Below, piece after piece: positions 1 through 7,315 of a stretch of 64,000 nt of DNA (position 1 is its first letter; each line of letters begins with the position of its first letter). The stretch is from UBA1479 sp040216635. Lineage in GTDB: Bacteria; Pseudomonadota; Alphaproteobacteria; Rhodospirillales; Casp-alpha2. A program made the translations under genes and the position numbers. A model generated the notes under the pieces. The model had not been told where the DNA came from. It saw only the letters and a program-made list of their open reading frames with translations, and made no database searches. The DNA is taken from positions 62,001-126,000 of the forward strand of contig JAVJOU010000013.1 in assembly GCA_040216635.1 (NCBI GenBank), written 5' to 3'.

Positions 1-2
1 AT

Positions 3-785
3 GCCGTAACCGGCCCCAACGGGACCAGTGCGCGCCCGGCCGGCCGGTTCGAGCGCAAATCCTGGGAACGACCCGGCGACATCGCCGGCAGCATGGGCGG
101 GGGCGGCGTGATGGCGGTGATGCGCGACGGGCGCGTGTTCGAAAAGGCCGGGGTCAACGTATCCACCGTGATGGGCGAATTTTCCGAGGAATTCCGCAAG
201 CGCATTCCAGGGGCGGAAGACGACCCCCGGTTCTGGGCATCGGGTATTTCGACCGTGATTCATCCCAATTCGCCGCTGGTTCCGGCGGCCCATATGAACA
301 CGCGGATGATCGTGACCACCAGGGGCTGGTTCGGCGGCGGCGGGGATTTGACGCCCGTGTTCCCCGATGACGCCGACACGGACCGATTCCATGGCGCCTT
401 CAAGGCCGCCTGCGACGGGCACGACCGGGCCTATTATCCGAAGTACAAGGAATGGTGCGACGAGTACTTCTTTTTGAAGCACCGCAATGAGGCGCGCGGC
501 GTGGGCGGGATTTTCTATGATCAGCACAACACCGGCGACTGGGAGGCTGATTTCGCCTTTACCCAGGATGTGGGCCGGGCCTTTGCCGCGGTCTATCCGG
601 AACTGGTCCGTCGCCATATGAACAAGACCTGGACCGATGAAGAACGCCAAGCCCAGCGCGTCAAACGCGGACGCTACGTGGAATTCAATCTGTTGTACGA
701 CCGGGGCACGATCTTCGGCCTGCAGACCGGCGGCAACACGGAAGCCATCCTGATGAGCCTGCCGCCGGATGTGAGTTGGCCGTGA
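3..785 (+). CDS. hemF: Coproporphyrinogen III oxidase, aerobic (5' end outside window)
   Basis: Oxygen-dependent coproporphyrinogen III oxidase converts coproporphyrinogen III to protoporphyrinogen IX in cytoplasmic heme synthesis. The open frame already runs at base 3, and family motifs GGGVMAVMRDG, GVNVSTVMGEFS, GGGGDLTPVF and DRGTIFGLQTGG follow in order. The N-terminus lies upstream of the window. The 3' end is odd: after the conserved LMSLPPDVSW the frame stops one residue later. E. coli HemF and related proteins continue about 30 residues there, with a W-x-Y-x-x-x-P region and a terminal acidic/aromatic tail. Neither shifted frame restores this tail. The stop is only 15 bases from the convergent ptxD, so the tail may have been lost when that operon arrived. 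Identity is certain; full activity is not. Confidence 0.95.
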   Translation, partial: AVTGPNGTSARPAGRFERKSWERPGDIAGSMGGGGVMAVMRDGRVFEKAGVNVSTVMGEFSEEFRKRIPGAEDDPRFWASGISTVIHPNSPLVPAAHMNTRMIVTTRGWFGGGGDLTPVFPDDADTDRFHGAFKAACDGHDRAYYPKYKEWCDEYFFLKHRNEARGVGGIFYDQHNTGDWEADFAFTQDVGRAFAAVYPELVRRHMNKTWTDEERQAQRVKRGRYVEFNLLYDRGTIFGLQTGGNTEAILMSLPPDVSWP

Positions 786-800
786 ATCAAGAGGGATTGG

Positions 801-1829
801 TCAGGCTCTCTTCTTATTAATCAAGTCGTTGATCGCGCAGTCCGGCCGTTCCCCCGCCAACGCCTGCAGGATTGATGTGGCCGCCGATCTTTCGATCTCG
901 ATGCGCACATCCTTCACCGCCGATCCCAGATGCGGCGTGAACAGCGTACGGTCTTTCATGGCAAGCAGCGCCGAGGGAATTTCCCGGGGCCGGTCGTCCA
1001 GGGACCAGTCTTCCATTTCGAATACATCGGCGGCATATCCCGCGAGATGCCGGGTCGCCAGCGCTTCGGTCACGGCGGTTTCATCCACCACGGAGCCGCG
1101 TCCTGGATTGACCAGAAAGGTCCCCGGTTTCATGCGGCGGATGAAGGCGGTATCTACCATGTGCCGAGTTGCTTCGTTCAACGGCAGGCAGACAAAGGTC
1201 ACATCGCAGGTCTCGGCTAGGCGCTCTGCGGAAATTTCTTCGAGCCCCAGGTTTCTAGCAATCCGCGGGGCAAGGGGAGCGGCATCGCTGCCATAGAGAC
1301 AGGCGCCGAAGCCTGAAAGCCGTTCTGCAACCGCCAGTCCCACTCTACCCAGGCCCAGAATGCCGATATTGGCGCCGGCAAGGCCCATGCCGTAAAGCGA
1401 CGGCCGCCAGCCGGTGAACCCGCCTGAACGGATATGCGTGTCGCCGGCCATGACGTGGCGCATCACGCCGATGGCAAGCCCGATGGCCAGTTCTGCAGTA
1501 GGGGTGGTTAGAAGATCAGGAACGATGGTCAGCCAAATGCCTCGGTCCGTGCAGGCATCCACGTCGAAACTGTCATAGCCCTTCAGCGCGCAGGCGATGA
1601 TTTTGAGATTCGGCAGCCGGTCCAAAAAGTCGGCATCGACCCGGTCGGTCATGAAGGTCATGAGCGCCTGTGCCTCAGGCGCTTGATCAAGGATGTTGGC
1701 ATGATCCCAGGGGTTCGCATGATCGCCGTTGACGCGCAGGTCGCAGGTGTCGGCCAGCATGCGTGCGATTTCATCATGGATCGGGTTGGTGACGGCGACT
1801 TGCGGACGATGGGCGATTTCGGCAGGCAT
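801..1829 (-). CDS. ptxD: Phosphite dehydrogenase (NAD-dependent, 2-hydroxyacid dehydrogenase family)
   Basis: Oxidises phosphite to phosphate with NAD+ in the cytoplasm. The 342-residue protein resembles Pseudomonas stutzeri PtxD throughout, including the landmarks CALKGYDSFDVDACT, VPDLLTTPTAELAIGLA and GYAADVFEMEDW, which are not general to D-hydroxyacid dehydrogenases. Expected active-site residues are present: K83, R244 (NPGRGSVVDE), E271 and H300 (TPHLGSA). The Rossmann motif is GLGRVG at 159-164. D182 sits at the acidic position of strand beta-2, which favours NAD over NADP. ATG is preceded by GGAG. It is the last gene of a four-gene operon, 16 bases after the permease, in the canonical ptxA-B-C-D order. 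No ptxE-type LysR gene is adjacent. A generic hydroxyacid dehydrogenase is the alternative, but context and motifs make it unlikely. Confidence 0.93.
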   Translation of the reverse strand: MPAEIAHRPQVAVTNPIHDEIARMLADTCDLRVNGDHANPWDHANILDQAPEAQALMTFMTDRVDADFLDRLPNLKIIACALKGYDSFDVDACTDRGIWLTIVPDLLTTPTAELAIGLAIGVMRHVMAGDTHIRSGGFTGWRPSLYGMGLAGANIGILGLGRVGLAVAERLSGFGACLYGSDAAPLAPRIARNLGLEEISAERLAETCDVTFVCLPLNEATRHMVDTAFIRRMKPGTFLVNPGRGSVVDETAVTEALATRHLAGYAADVFEMEDWSLDDRPREIPSALLAMKDRTLFTPHLGSAVKDVRIEIERSAATSILQALAGERPDCAINDLINKKRA

Positions 1830-1845
1830 GGCGGCTCCGGGGTTT

Positions 1846-2646
1846 TTATTTCAGATTGCGGCGCAGCGCCGCCCCTGTGGAATCGACGATCGTTACCATC
1901 AAAAGGACGACGATCAGAATGGCCGATACTTCTTCGTAGCGCAGGATGCGCAGGCTGGCCATCAGCTCGAAACCGATGCCACCGGCGCCGACCATGCCCA
2001 TTACGGTTGATGCCCGGAAATTGTATTCCCAGCGATAGATGGTCACGTCAGAGAACTGCGGCAAAACCTGTGGCAGGACGGCATGTTGAATGATCTGAAA
2101 GCGGCTTGCCCCCGCTGCGGCAGCGGCTTCGACCGGGCGCGGGTCGACGTGTTCGATGGCTTCGGCAAAAAACTTGCCGACCATGCCCACGGAATGCAGA
2201 CCGAGTGCTAGAACACCGGGGAGCGCCCCAAAGCCCACGGCCGCGACGAACACAATACCCATGATCAATTCCGGGATGGAGCGCAGAAAGTTGAGCAGCG
2301 TGCGGCACAGGCGATAGGTCACGGGCCCTGGCGTCGTGTTGTGGGCGGCCAGGAAGGCGAGGGGCAGAGAAAGAAGGACAGCCAGCGCCGTTCCGGCAAT
2401 GGACATGGCAAGGGTATCGACGACCGGCTTGATCCAGCTTTGCCATTCGGTGAACTGGGGCGGAAACATTTCGGAAATCAGGATGCCGATCGCCGGAAGG
2501 CCCTCGGCCAGGCGCGGCACGTCGAGGAGGCCCGTAAACCCGGCGCTGATCACGACGGCGGCGGCGATTCCCCCCGCCAAAACCGCCGTGCGACGCCAGG
2601 TGCGGCGCTCTTCCTCAAGGACGGATTGGTAAACCGTTTCGTTCAT
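1846..2646 (-). CDS. ptxC: Phosphite/phosphonate ABC transporter permease
   Basis: Inner-membrane permease of the PhnE/PtxC type, 266 residues. There is an N-terminal membrane helix near residues 22-42, then the binding-protein-dependent transport fold with about five more hydrophobic segments. The cytoplasmic EAA loop that contacts the ATPase is clear (EAAAAAGASRFQIIQHAVLP), with its conserved G about 6 residues after EAA. The gene lies between the binding-protein gene (106-base gap containing a hairpin) and ptxD. It should form a homodimer that imports phosphite; phosphonates are a possible side substrate. The operon context, not the permease sequence itself, gives the substrate assignment. 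Confidence 0.88.
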   Translation of the reverse strand: MNETVYQSVLEEERRTWRRTAVLAGGIAAAVVISAGFTGLLDVPRLAEGLPAIGILISEMFPPQFTEWQSWIKPVVDTLAMSIAGTALAVLLSLPLAFLAAHNTTPGPVTYRLCRTLLNFLRSIPELIMGIVFVAAVGFGALPGVLALGLHSVGMVGKFFAEAIEHVDPRPVEAAAAAGASRFQIIQHAVLPQVLPQFSDVTIYRWEYNFRASTVMGMVGAGGIGFELMASLRILRYEEVSAILIVVLLMVTIVDSTGAALRRNLK

Positions 2647-2684
2647 GACCGGTGACTTTCGTGATGTTTATGTAGGTATGCAGA

Positions 2685-2706
2685 GGGGGCCGGAATGCCG
2701 GCCCCC
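2685..2706 (-). other. Intercistronic stem-loop between ptxB and ptxC
   Basis: A perfect 9-bp GC-only stem (GGGGGCCGG / CCGGCCCCC) closes a 4-base loop, 47 bases after the ptxB stop codon. No T-run follows on the minus strand, so it is more likely an mRNA-stabilising or attenuating element than a full terminator. In many ABC operons such a hairpin after the binding-protein gene allows that protein to outnumber the membrane components. That role is inferred here. Confidence 0.6.
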
Positions 2707-2752
2707 TTGCACATGGACGGGCGTCGAAGCCGTTGCTTCGGACGAATCCTGT

Positions 2753-3598
2753 TTACAACCCCAATTCCTTTTGAAGGTTGCGAACCACGTCATAGTCTTT
2801 GTCTGTGATCGGCGCGAAGCCTTCTGCCTTGAACGGTTTGAGAACGGACTGATCGCTAAGGCCGTAGAAGGTCTTCTTGATCTTGGCTTTGAGTTCCGGG
2901 TTCAAGTTCGAGCGCATGGTCCAGGGGTATTGCGGGAAAGGGTCGGAAACCTGGAGCACCTTGACCTTGTCGTTTGAAACCAGGCCACGGGCGAGCAGGC
3001 TTTCAAAGATGGGCTTGGACAGTCCCCCGGCGGCGGCCGTGCCGCGTTGAACCGCCATGGCAACGGCATCATGGGCGCCCAGGAAATGTTCTTTGTAATC
3101 CTTGCCTTCCATCAGGCCGGCTGCGCGGAACATGCTTTTCGGGATCAGATGGGAAGACGTCGAAGCTGTGTCGCCATAGGCGATGTCCATTCCTTTGGCC
3201 ATCTTAAGGTCGGTCACCCCCTTTTCGATGTTGCCGATGACCACGGAATGGTAGGTCGTGGCGCCTTTTTTCTTGCGCGCGGCGAAGGCCTCGATCTCGC
3301 TTTTCGATTTTGCGAGCGTGTAGGACAACGGCCCGAAATAAGCCAGATCCAGGCGGCCGAAACGCATGGCCTCGATCATCGACGAATAATCGGTCGTCAC
3401 GATCAATTCGATTTTTTTACCAAGCTCTTTTTCCAGGATTTTCTTCAGACCCTGGTTCTGTTTGATGATGGTTGCCGCGTTTTCGTCAGGCAGCAGGGCA
3501 ATTTTCAATGTGTCCGGGTTGGCGTCTGCGGCTTGGGCGGCCGTATGGATGAACAGACCCAGGACCAGCGCAGTCAACAAGGCGGTAAGACGTTTCAT
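2753..3598 (-). CDS. ptxB: Periplasmic phosphite/phosphonate-binding protein
   Basis: Solute-binding protein of the PhnD/PtxB family, 281 residues, which captures phosphite (or phosphonate) in the periplasm and delivers it to PtxC. A Sec signal peptide is visible: MKRL, a hydrophobic stretch, then cleavage after HTAAQA near residue 23. Family features include LKIALLPDENAATII at the mature N-terminus, YSSMIEAMRFGRLDLAYFGP, and a Thr/Ser-rich ligand loop (DTASTSSHLIPK). The ATPase gene ends 4 bases upstream, so the two are cotranscribed. Substrate is inferred from ptxD in the operon. Confidence 0.9.
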   Translation of the reverse strand: MKRLTALLTALVLGLFIHTAAQAADANPDTLKIALLPDENAATIIKQNQGLKKILEKELGKKIELIVTTDYSSMIEAMRFGRLDLAYFGPLSYTLAKSKSEIEAFAARKKKGATTYHSVVIGNIEKGVTDLKMAKGMDIAYGDTASTSSHLIPKSMFRAAGLMEGKDYKEHFLGAHDAVAMAVQRGTAAAGGLSKPIFESLLARGLVSNDKVKVLQVSDPFPQYPWTMRSNLNPELKAKIKKTFYGLSDQSVLKPFKAEGFAPITDKDYDVVRNLQKELGL

Positions 3599-3602
3599 GT
3601 TC

Positions 3603-4418
3603 TCACTCCGTCGCTAAGGCCACGTCGTGGCCGAGGTTTCGATTTGGTTCTGATGGAGATGACTGTTTGGGCAGGGGTGGTTCCGGCCGGTCGCTGCGAT
3701 AGATCGCATCCAGAACCTGGGTGGTAAGACCTTCGGGCGTGCCGTCATAGACGATGTGTCCGGCGGCAATGCCGATGATGCGGTCAGCGAATTCCTGGGC
3801 CAATTCGACCTGATGAAGGCTGACGATGGCGGCGATGCCATCCTTGCGGCAGATGCCGTGGAGCAGGCGTAAAACCTTGGCCGATGTTTCCGGGTCAAGG
3901 CTGGCCACGGGCTCATCGGCCAGCATCAAGGTCGGCCGTTGAGCCAGGGCGCGGGCGATGCCGACACGCTGCTGCTGTCCGCCCGACATCTGATCGGCAC
4001 GGCGTAAGGCCTCGCCCAAAAGCCCGACACGTTCCAGGCATTCCAAGGCGATTTTCTTGTCTTCGGCCGGCAGCGGCAGCAAGGAACGCCAGGCCGAATG
4101 ATAGGGGAGGCGCCCGGTTAATACATTTTGGAGAGCTGAAAGCCGGCCGATCAATTGGTGCTGCTGAAACACCATTGCCGTTTTCTTGCGGTGTTCGCGC
4201 AGGGTGGCGGCATCCGAAATTTCACCGATGCCGTTGACGACTGTACGCCCGCCGGTCGGTGTGACCAGCCCGTTGACGGCGCGCAGCAGGGTAGATTTTC
4301 CCGCGCCGGAGGGGCCCAGCAACACGACGAATTCGCCGCTTTGCATTTCGACGGTCGCGGGTCTAAGTGCTTCGACGCCGCCCGGATAGGTTACCGCGAT
4401 CTGATCCAGCTTCAGCAT
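3603..4418 (-). CDS. ptxA: Phosphite/phosphonate ABC transporter ATPase
   Basis: Cytoplasmic ATPase of the PhnC/PtxA type, 271 residues, first gene of the operon. Walker A is GPSGAGKST near residue 35, the Q-loop lies in MVFQQHQLIGR, the signature is MSGGQQQRVGIARAL, Walker B is LMLADEPVASLDP, and the switch His follows in IVSLHQVELA. The insert before the signature (LPAEDKKIALECLERVGL) is typical of phosphonate transporters. The C-terminal 30 residues are proline/serine rich and look dispensable. Upstream lies a possible Pho box. Confidence 0.92.
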   Translation of the reverse strand: MLKLDQIAVTYPGGVEALRPATVEMQSGEFVVLLGPSGAGKSTLLRAVNGLVTPTGGRTVVNGIGEISDAATLREHRKKTAMVFQQHQLIGRLSALQNVLTGRLPYHSAWRSLLPLPAEDKKIALECLERVGLLGEALRRADQMSGGQQQRVGIARALAQRPTLMLADEPVASLDPETSAKVLRLLHGICRKDGIAAIVSLHQVELAQEFADRIIGIAAGHIVYDGTPEGLTTQVLDAIYRSDRPEPPLPKQSSPSEPNRNLGHDVALATE

Positions 4419-4514
4419 TCGTACTGTGCCCCCAAATTTGCGCAGGCTTTTCAGGCTGCGCTTGAATAAGGGGGGATGCTATGCGTCGTTGGGTGATCGG
4501 TCGGTTTTGGATCA

Positions 4515-4532
4515 ATGACCGGTTGATGAACC
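4515..4532 (-). promoter_or_regulatory. Possible Pho box upstream of ptxA
   Basis: On the minus strand GGTTCAT and CGGTCAT lie as direct repeats with a 4-base spacer, giving the 11-base periodicity of PhoB sites (consensus CTGTCAT-N4-CTGTCAT). The promoter-proximal half matches 6 of 7; the distal half matches only the TCAT core, 4 of 7. It lies about 100 bases upstream of the ptxA start. Phosphate-starvation control would fit an operon that turns phosphite into phosphate. Confidence 0.33.
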
Positions 4533-4612
4533 TTATGTGTAAACCGTTGGTTTTCAACAGACCTATCCGGATATTGATGGATTAGAGACCGCGCTGAGGT
4601 CTGAAAACGGCA

Positions 4613-4644
4613 CGGCGGGAATCCACATTCTGGGATTCCCGCCG
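4613..4644 (-). terminator. Hairpin downstream of flgG
   Basis: A perfect 12-bp stem (CGGCGGGAATCC / GGATTCCCGCCG) with an 8-base loop lies about 150 bases after the flgG stop. On the minus strand it is followed by GTGCCGTTTT, a short T-run that is slightly displaced. It probably ends flgG transcription and insulates ptxABCD, though it is not a textbook intrinsic terminator. Confidence 0.5.
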
Positions 4645-4795
4645 GCGTTTGGATCGTTCGAAACAAAGCGTTTCGTATTACGGTTTTTTACGGCCGCCCG
4701 TACGGCCTTGTTGTGTCACCACGGTCTTGTTGCCGCGATTGATAAGCCCGGATGCTATCCGGATAAGGTTTACCGGCCCTTAACGCCGTGGACGT

Positions 4796-5575
4796 TTAGC
4801 CCGATTTCGTCGACATCATCTGGTCGGCGGTCTGGACGACCTTGGAGCTCAGCTCGTAAGCCCGCATGGCCTTGACCATATTGGCGATTTCTTCGACCGG
4901 GTTGACGTTGGACGTTTCCAGGAAGCCTTGCAGGATCGTGCCGAAACCCGGCGTGCCGGCAACGCCGACCAGGGGAGCGCCCGAGCCGGCGGTTTCCTGG
5001 AACAGGCTGTCGCCGATGGCGTTCAGCCCGCCTTCGTTGGGGAAGCGGACCAGATTGATCTGACCCAGGTTCTGCGGCTGGGCCTGGCCTTCGAACGAGG
5101 CCAATACCTGGCCCGAGTTGTTGACGGTAACCTCAAGCGCCCCCGGCGGGATGGAAATGCCCGCGCTGAGCGGCAGACCGTCATGGGTGACAAGCTGGCC
5201 GTTCTGGTTCAACTGGAATGCCCCTGCCCGGGTATAGCCCGTTTCACCGTTGGCCAAGGTCACCTGCATATAGCCGGAGCCCTGAATGGCCAGATCGAAG
5301 GGGCTGCCCGTCTGGGCCAGGTTGCCCTGTTCGACCACGCGGTAGAAAGACGCCGTATGCACGCCCAGGCCGGCCTTCACGCCGCCCGGTACGATGCCGT
5401 CGGCACGCGAATGCTTGTTGTTGGGGCGTTTCTGGTCTTCGTACAGCAGGTCGTTGAAGGATGCCCGGCGGCGCTGGTAGCCGGTCGTGTTCATGTTCGC
5501 CAGGTTGTTGGCGATCACGTCCACGCGTTGCTGTTGGGCCACCATACCGGTGGCTGCGATATATAAAGGATTCAT
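4796..5575 (-). CDS. flgG: Flagellar distal rod protein FlgG, isolated copy
   Basis: The FlgG family forms the distal rod of the flagellar basal body in the periplasm. The 259-residue length matches the usual 260. The N-terminal flagellar rod motif (GMVAQQQRVDVIANNLAN, then NTTGYQRRRASFNDLLY) is intact, as is the C-terminal motif (GFLETSNVNPVEEIANMV...AYELSSKVVQTADQMM). I chose the ATG at 5575 because AAGGA precedes it and the family starts there; the upstream open frame has no homology. Unusually, no flgF, flgA, flgH or other flagellar gene flanks it, so it has left the usual flgFGAH cluster or is a second copy. A sigma54-like promoter lies upstream. Confidence 0.9.
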   Translation of the reverse strand: MNPLYIAATGMVAQQQRVDVIANNLANMNTTGYQRRRASFNDLLYEDQKRPNNKHSRADGIVPGGVKAGLGVHTASFYRVVEQGNLAQTGSPFDLAIQGSGYMQVTLANGETGYTRAGAFQLNQNGQLVTHDGLPLSAGISIPPGALEVTVNNSGQVLASFEGQAQPQNLGQINLVRFPNEGGLNAIGDSLFQETAGSGAPLVGVAGTPGFGTILQGFLETSNVNPVEEIANMVKAMRAYELSSKVVQTADQMMSTKSG

Positions 5576-5886
5576 TTTTCCCGTTCCTTGTACGTTCGCC
5601 TTCGCCGAGGTTGACCTCGATCCCGGAGTTGCGTGATCTGTTTCAATCTTCGTGCCAAGGAAAAAATCATATATTTCAATGGATTGAATTTGGGTAAGGG
5701 GTGATTTGACGGCATATTCCGCCGCTTTGGGGGTAATTTTTGCCCATCGGGTCGTCCGCGGGGACGGCGTCTGCTTCTGCTTCTCTCTTGTCATTGCAGT
5801 CTCTGCAGGCCACTTTCCGACACAGCTTTCCGGCCGCTGAATGGCGGGCCGGACAACAGATCAAGACGGACGAGGAGAAAACCTTC
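5576..5886. other. Divergent intergenic region flgG / quinone oxidoreductase
   Basis: These 311 bases separate two divergent genes. The flgG side holds the sigma54-like site. The right half (5740-5886) is open in the downstream gene's frame, but it lacks homology and precedes the better start at 5887. I see no other convincing signal. Confidence 0.5.
5643..5657 (-). promoter_or_regulatory. Sigma54-type promoter candidate for flgG
   Basis: On the minus strand TGGCACG-AAGA-TTGA matches the RpoN consensus TGGCACG-N4-TTGC perfectly at the -24 element. At the -12 element the final C is replaced by A. Spacing is exact, and the site lies 67 bases upstream of the flgG start. Sigma54 control of rod and hook genes is common in alphaproteobacteria. 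Confidence 0.45.
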
Positions 5887-6885
5887 ATGCGCGCATTTTG
5901 GTATGACCGTGCGGGACCGGCGGCGGAAGTTCTGCAACAGGGCGAATTGCCGGACCCGGAACCGGGCCCCGGCGAGGTCCGGGTGCGGATCGCCTATTCC
6001 ACGGTCAATCCGACGGATGTGAAACGCCGTTCTTCGGGCCGGGAACTTTCCCAATTCGCGCCGATCATTCCCAACAACGACGGGTCGGGCGTGATTGACA
6101 AGATCGGCGAGGGCGTGAATGCATCCCGGGTCGGGCAGAAAGTGTGGATTTTCGGGGCCCAGCACGGCCGACCTCACGGCACGGCAGCGGATTATGTCGT
6201 GCTGCCCGCGCGCCAGGCAGTGCCGCTCATGGGCGATGTCAGCCTAAGCGAAGGGGCCTGCGCCGGGGTGCCGGTGGTCACGGCCTATCACGCCTTGTTC
6301 TGCGACGGCGACATTTCGCGCAAGACCGTTCTGGTGACCGGCGGCACGGGCCGCGTCGGCGCCTATGCCGTGCAGCTGGGCGTATGGGGCGGGGCGCGGG
6401 TGATCGCGACCTGCGGCAATGACGCGAACTGCGAAGAAGCCAAGGGCCTGGGGGCGGACGTGGCGCTCAACTACAAGGAGCCCAATCTGAAGGAGCGCAT
6501 TCTCGAGGCCGCCGGCGGTCCCGTCGACCGCATCGTCGATGTTTCCTTCGGCTCGAACGTGGATTTGTTGCCGGATATTCTCAAACCCAACGGCTGGGTC
6601 GCGACCTATGCATCGGATGCCGTGCCGGAACCGACCTTTCCCTTCAACAAGTGGATGGGCGGTAACGTCAATATCCGCATGTTCACGATCTATCAGCTGG
6701 ACACGTTGACCCAGGACGAACTGTTTCAAGAGGTCAGCCCCATTCTGTCACCGGACAGCTTGGTTCACCGGGTCGGCGAACGGTTCCAGTTCGATGACAT
6801 GGTCAAGGTCCATGAAGCGGTTGAAACCGGGGGCGTGCATGGGGTGGCCCAGGTTCTGGTCGCCAAGGATTTGGAGCATCAGTGA
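5887..6885 (+). CDS. Zinc-less NAD(P)H:quinone oxidoreductase, MDR superfamily
   Basis: Medium-chain dehydrogenase/reductase of the QOR branch, 332 residues, probably reducing quinones or other enones with NADPH in the cytosol. The N-terminal GroES-like domain covers about residues 1-120 (STVNPTDVKRRSSG is the QOR pattern). The Rossmann motif is VLVTGGTGRVGAYAVQLG near 150. The zinc-site cysteines of alcohol dehydrogenases are missing. The ATG at 5887 follows AGGAG; an upstream extension to 5740 has no family similarity. Its TGA overlaps the start of the RidA-like gene, so the two are translationally coupled. Confidence 0.85.
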   Translation: MRAFWYDRAGPAAEVLQQGELPDPEPGPGEVRVRIAYSTVNPTDVKRRSSGRELSQFAPIIPNNDGSGVIDKIGEGVNASRVGQKVWIFGAQHGRPHGTAADYVVLPARQAVPLMGDVSLSEGACAGVPVVTAYHALFCDGDISRKTVLVTGGTGRVGAYAVQLGVWGGARVIATCGNDANCEEAKGLGADVALNYKEPNLKERILEAAGGPVDRIVDVSFGSNVDLLPDILKPNGWVATYASDAVPEPTFPFNKWMGGNVNIRMFTIYQLDTLTQDELFQEVSPILSPDSLVHRVGERFQFDDMVKVHEAVETGGVHGVAQVLVAKDLEHQ

Positions 6886-7271
6886 TGAAGATGATCAATC
6901 ATCAGCCGGCAACGGTCCACAAGCCGTTTTCGGCCTATGCCTTGGCGACCGAGGTCACGGCCGCCGCGCGCTGGCTGCATATATCCGGCCAGGTCGGGGC
7001 CGACAACGACGGCACGCCGATCGACGGAATCGAAGGCCAGCTGGATGCGATTTTCTACAAGCTGGGGGAAATCCTGAAAGAAGCGGATATGGACCGCACC
7101 AATCTGGTCAAGATCTCGATTTTCCTGACCCGCCCGCAAGACGTTCCGGTCATGCGGCAAATCCGCGACCGGTTCATGGCGGGGCATTTGTGTGCGTCGA
7201 CCCTGCTGATCGTGGCGGGGCTGGCCAATCCGGCGTTCCTGGCCGAGGTCGAGGCCGTGGCGGCGGCCTAA
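6885..7271 (+). CDS. RidA/YjgF family protein lacking the usual deaminase arginine
   Basis: A small 128-residue RidA-fold protein. RidA enzymes hydrolyse reactive enamine/imine intermediates as trimers in the cytosol. Recognisable features are LHISGQVGADNDG, LVKISIFLTRPQD and EVEAVAA at the C-terminus. The Arg found in active RidA (the P-A-R-T segment) is replaced: here the aligned stretch reads CASTLLIV. This suggests membership of a non-deaminase Rid subgroup. The ATG overlaps the preceding stop (TGATG), so it is translated together with the quinone oxidoreductase and may act on the same metabolite. Confidence 0.8.
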   Translation: MKMINHQPATVHKPFSAYALATEVTAAARWLHISGQVGADNDGTPIDGIEGQLDAIFYKLGEILKEADMDRTNLVKISIFLTRPQDVPVMRQIRDRFMAGHLCASTLLIVAGLANPAFLAEVEAVAAA

Positions 7272-7315
7272 TCGCCCAGGCCGCCCACCAAGTCATGTAG
7301 GTAAAGTCACCTTGC

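Larger units (their letters stand above)
4419..4795. other. Intergenic region between ptxA and flgG
   Basis: This 377-base stretch holds no convincing gene. It contains the candidate Pho box at 4515-4532 and a strong hairpin at 4613-4644. The flank nearest flgG is a GC-poorer sequence in which I see no further motif. It is a plausible right-hand boundary of the ptx cassette, but no repeat or integrase trace was found. Confidence 0.6.

Noticed and set aside
780..880. A frameshift as the cause of the short HemF
   Set aside because: I read the other two frames after the stop and found no trace of the conserved tail (W-x-Y...P..G). The sequence there already belongs to ptxD.
4680..4770. A short minus-strand frame encoding an Arg/Lys-rich peptide after flgG
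   Set aside because: It opens with a stop-preceded frame without a start or Shine-Dalgarno sequence, and it is only about 30 codons long.
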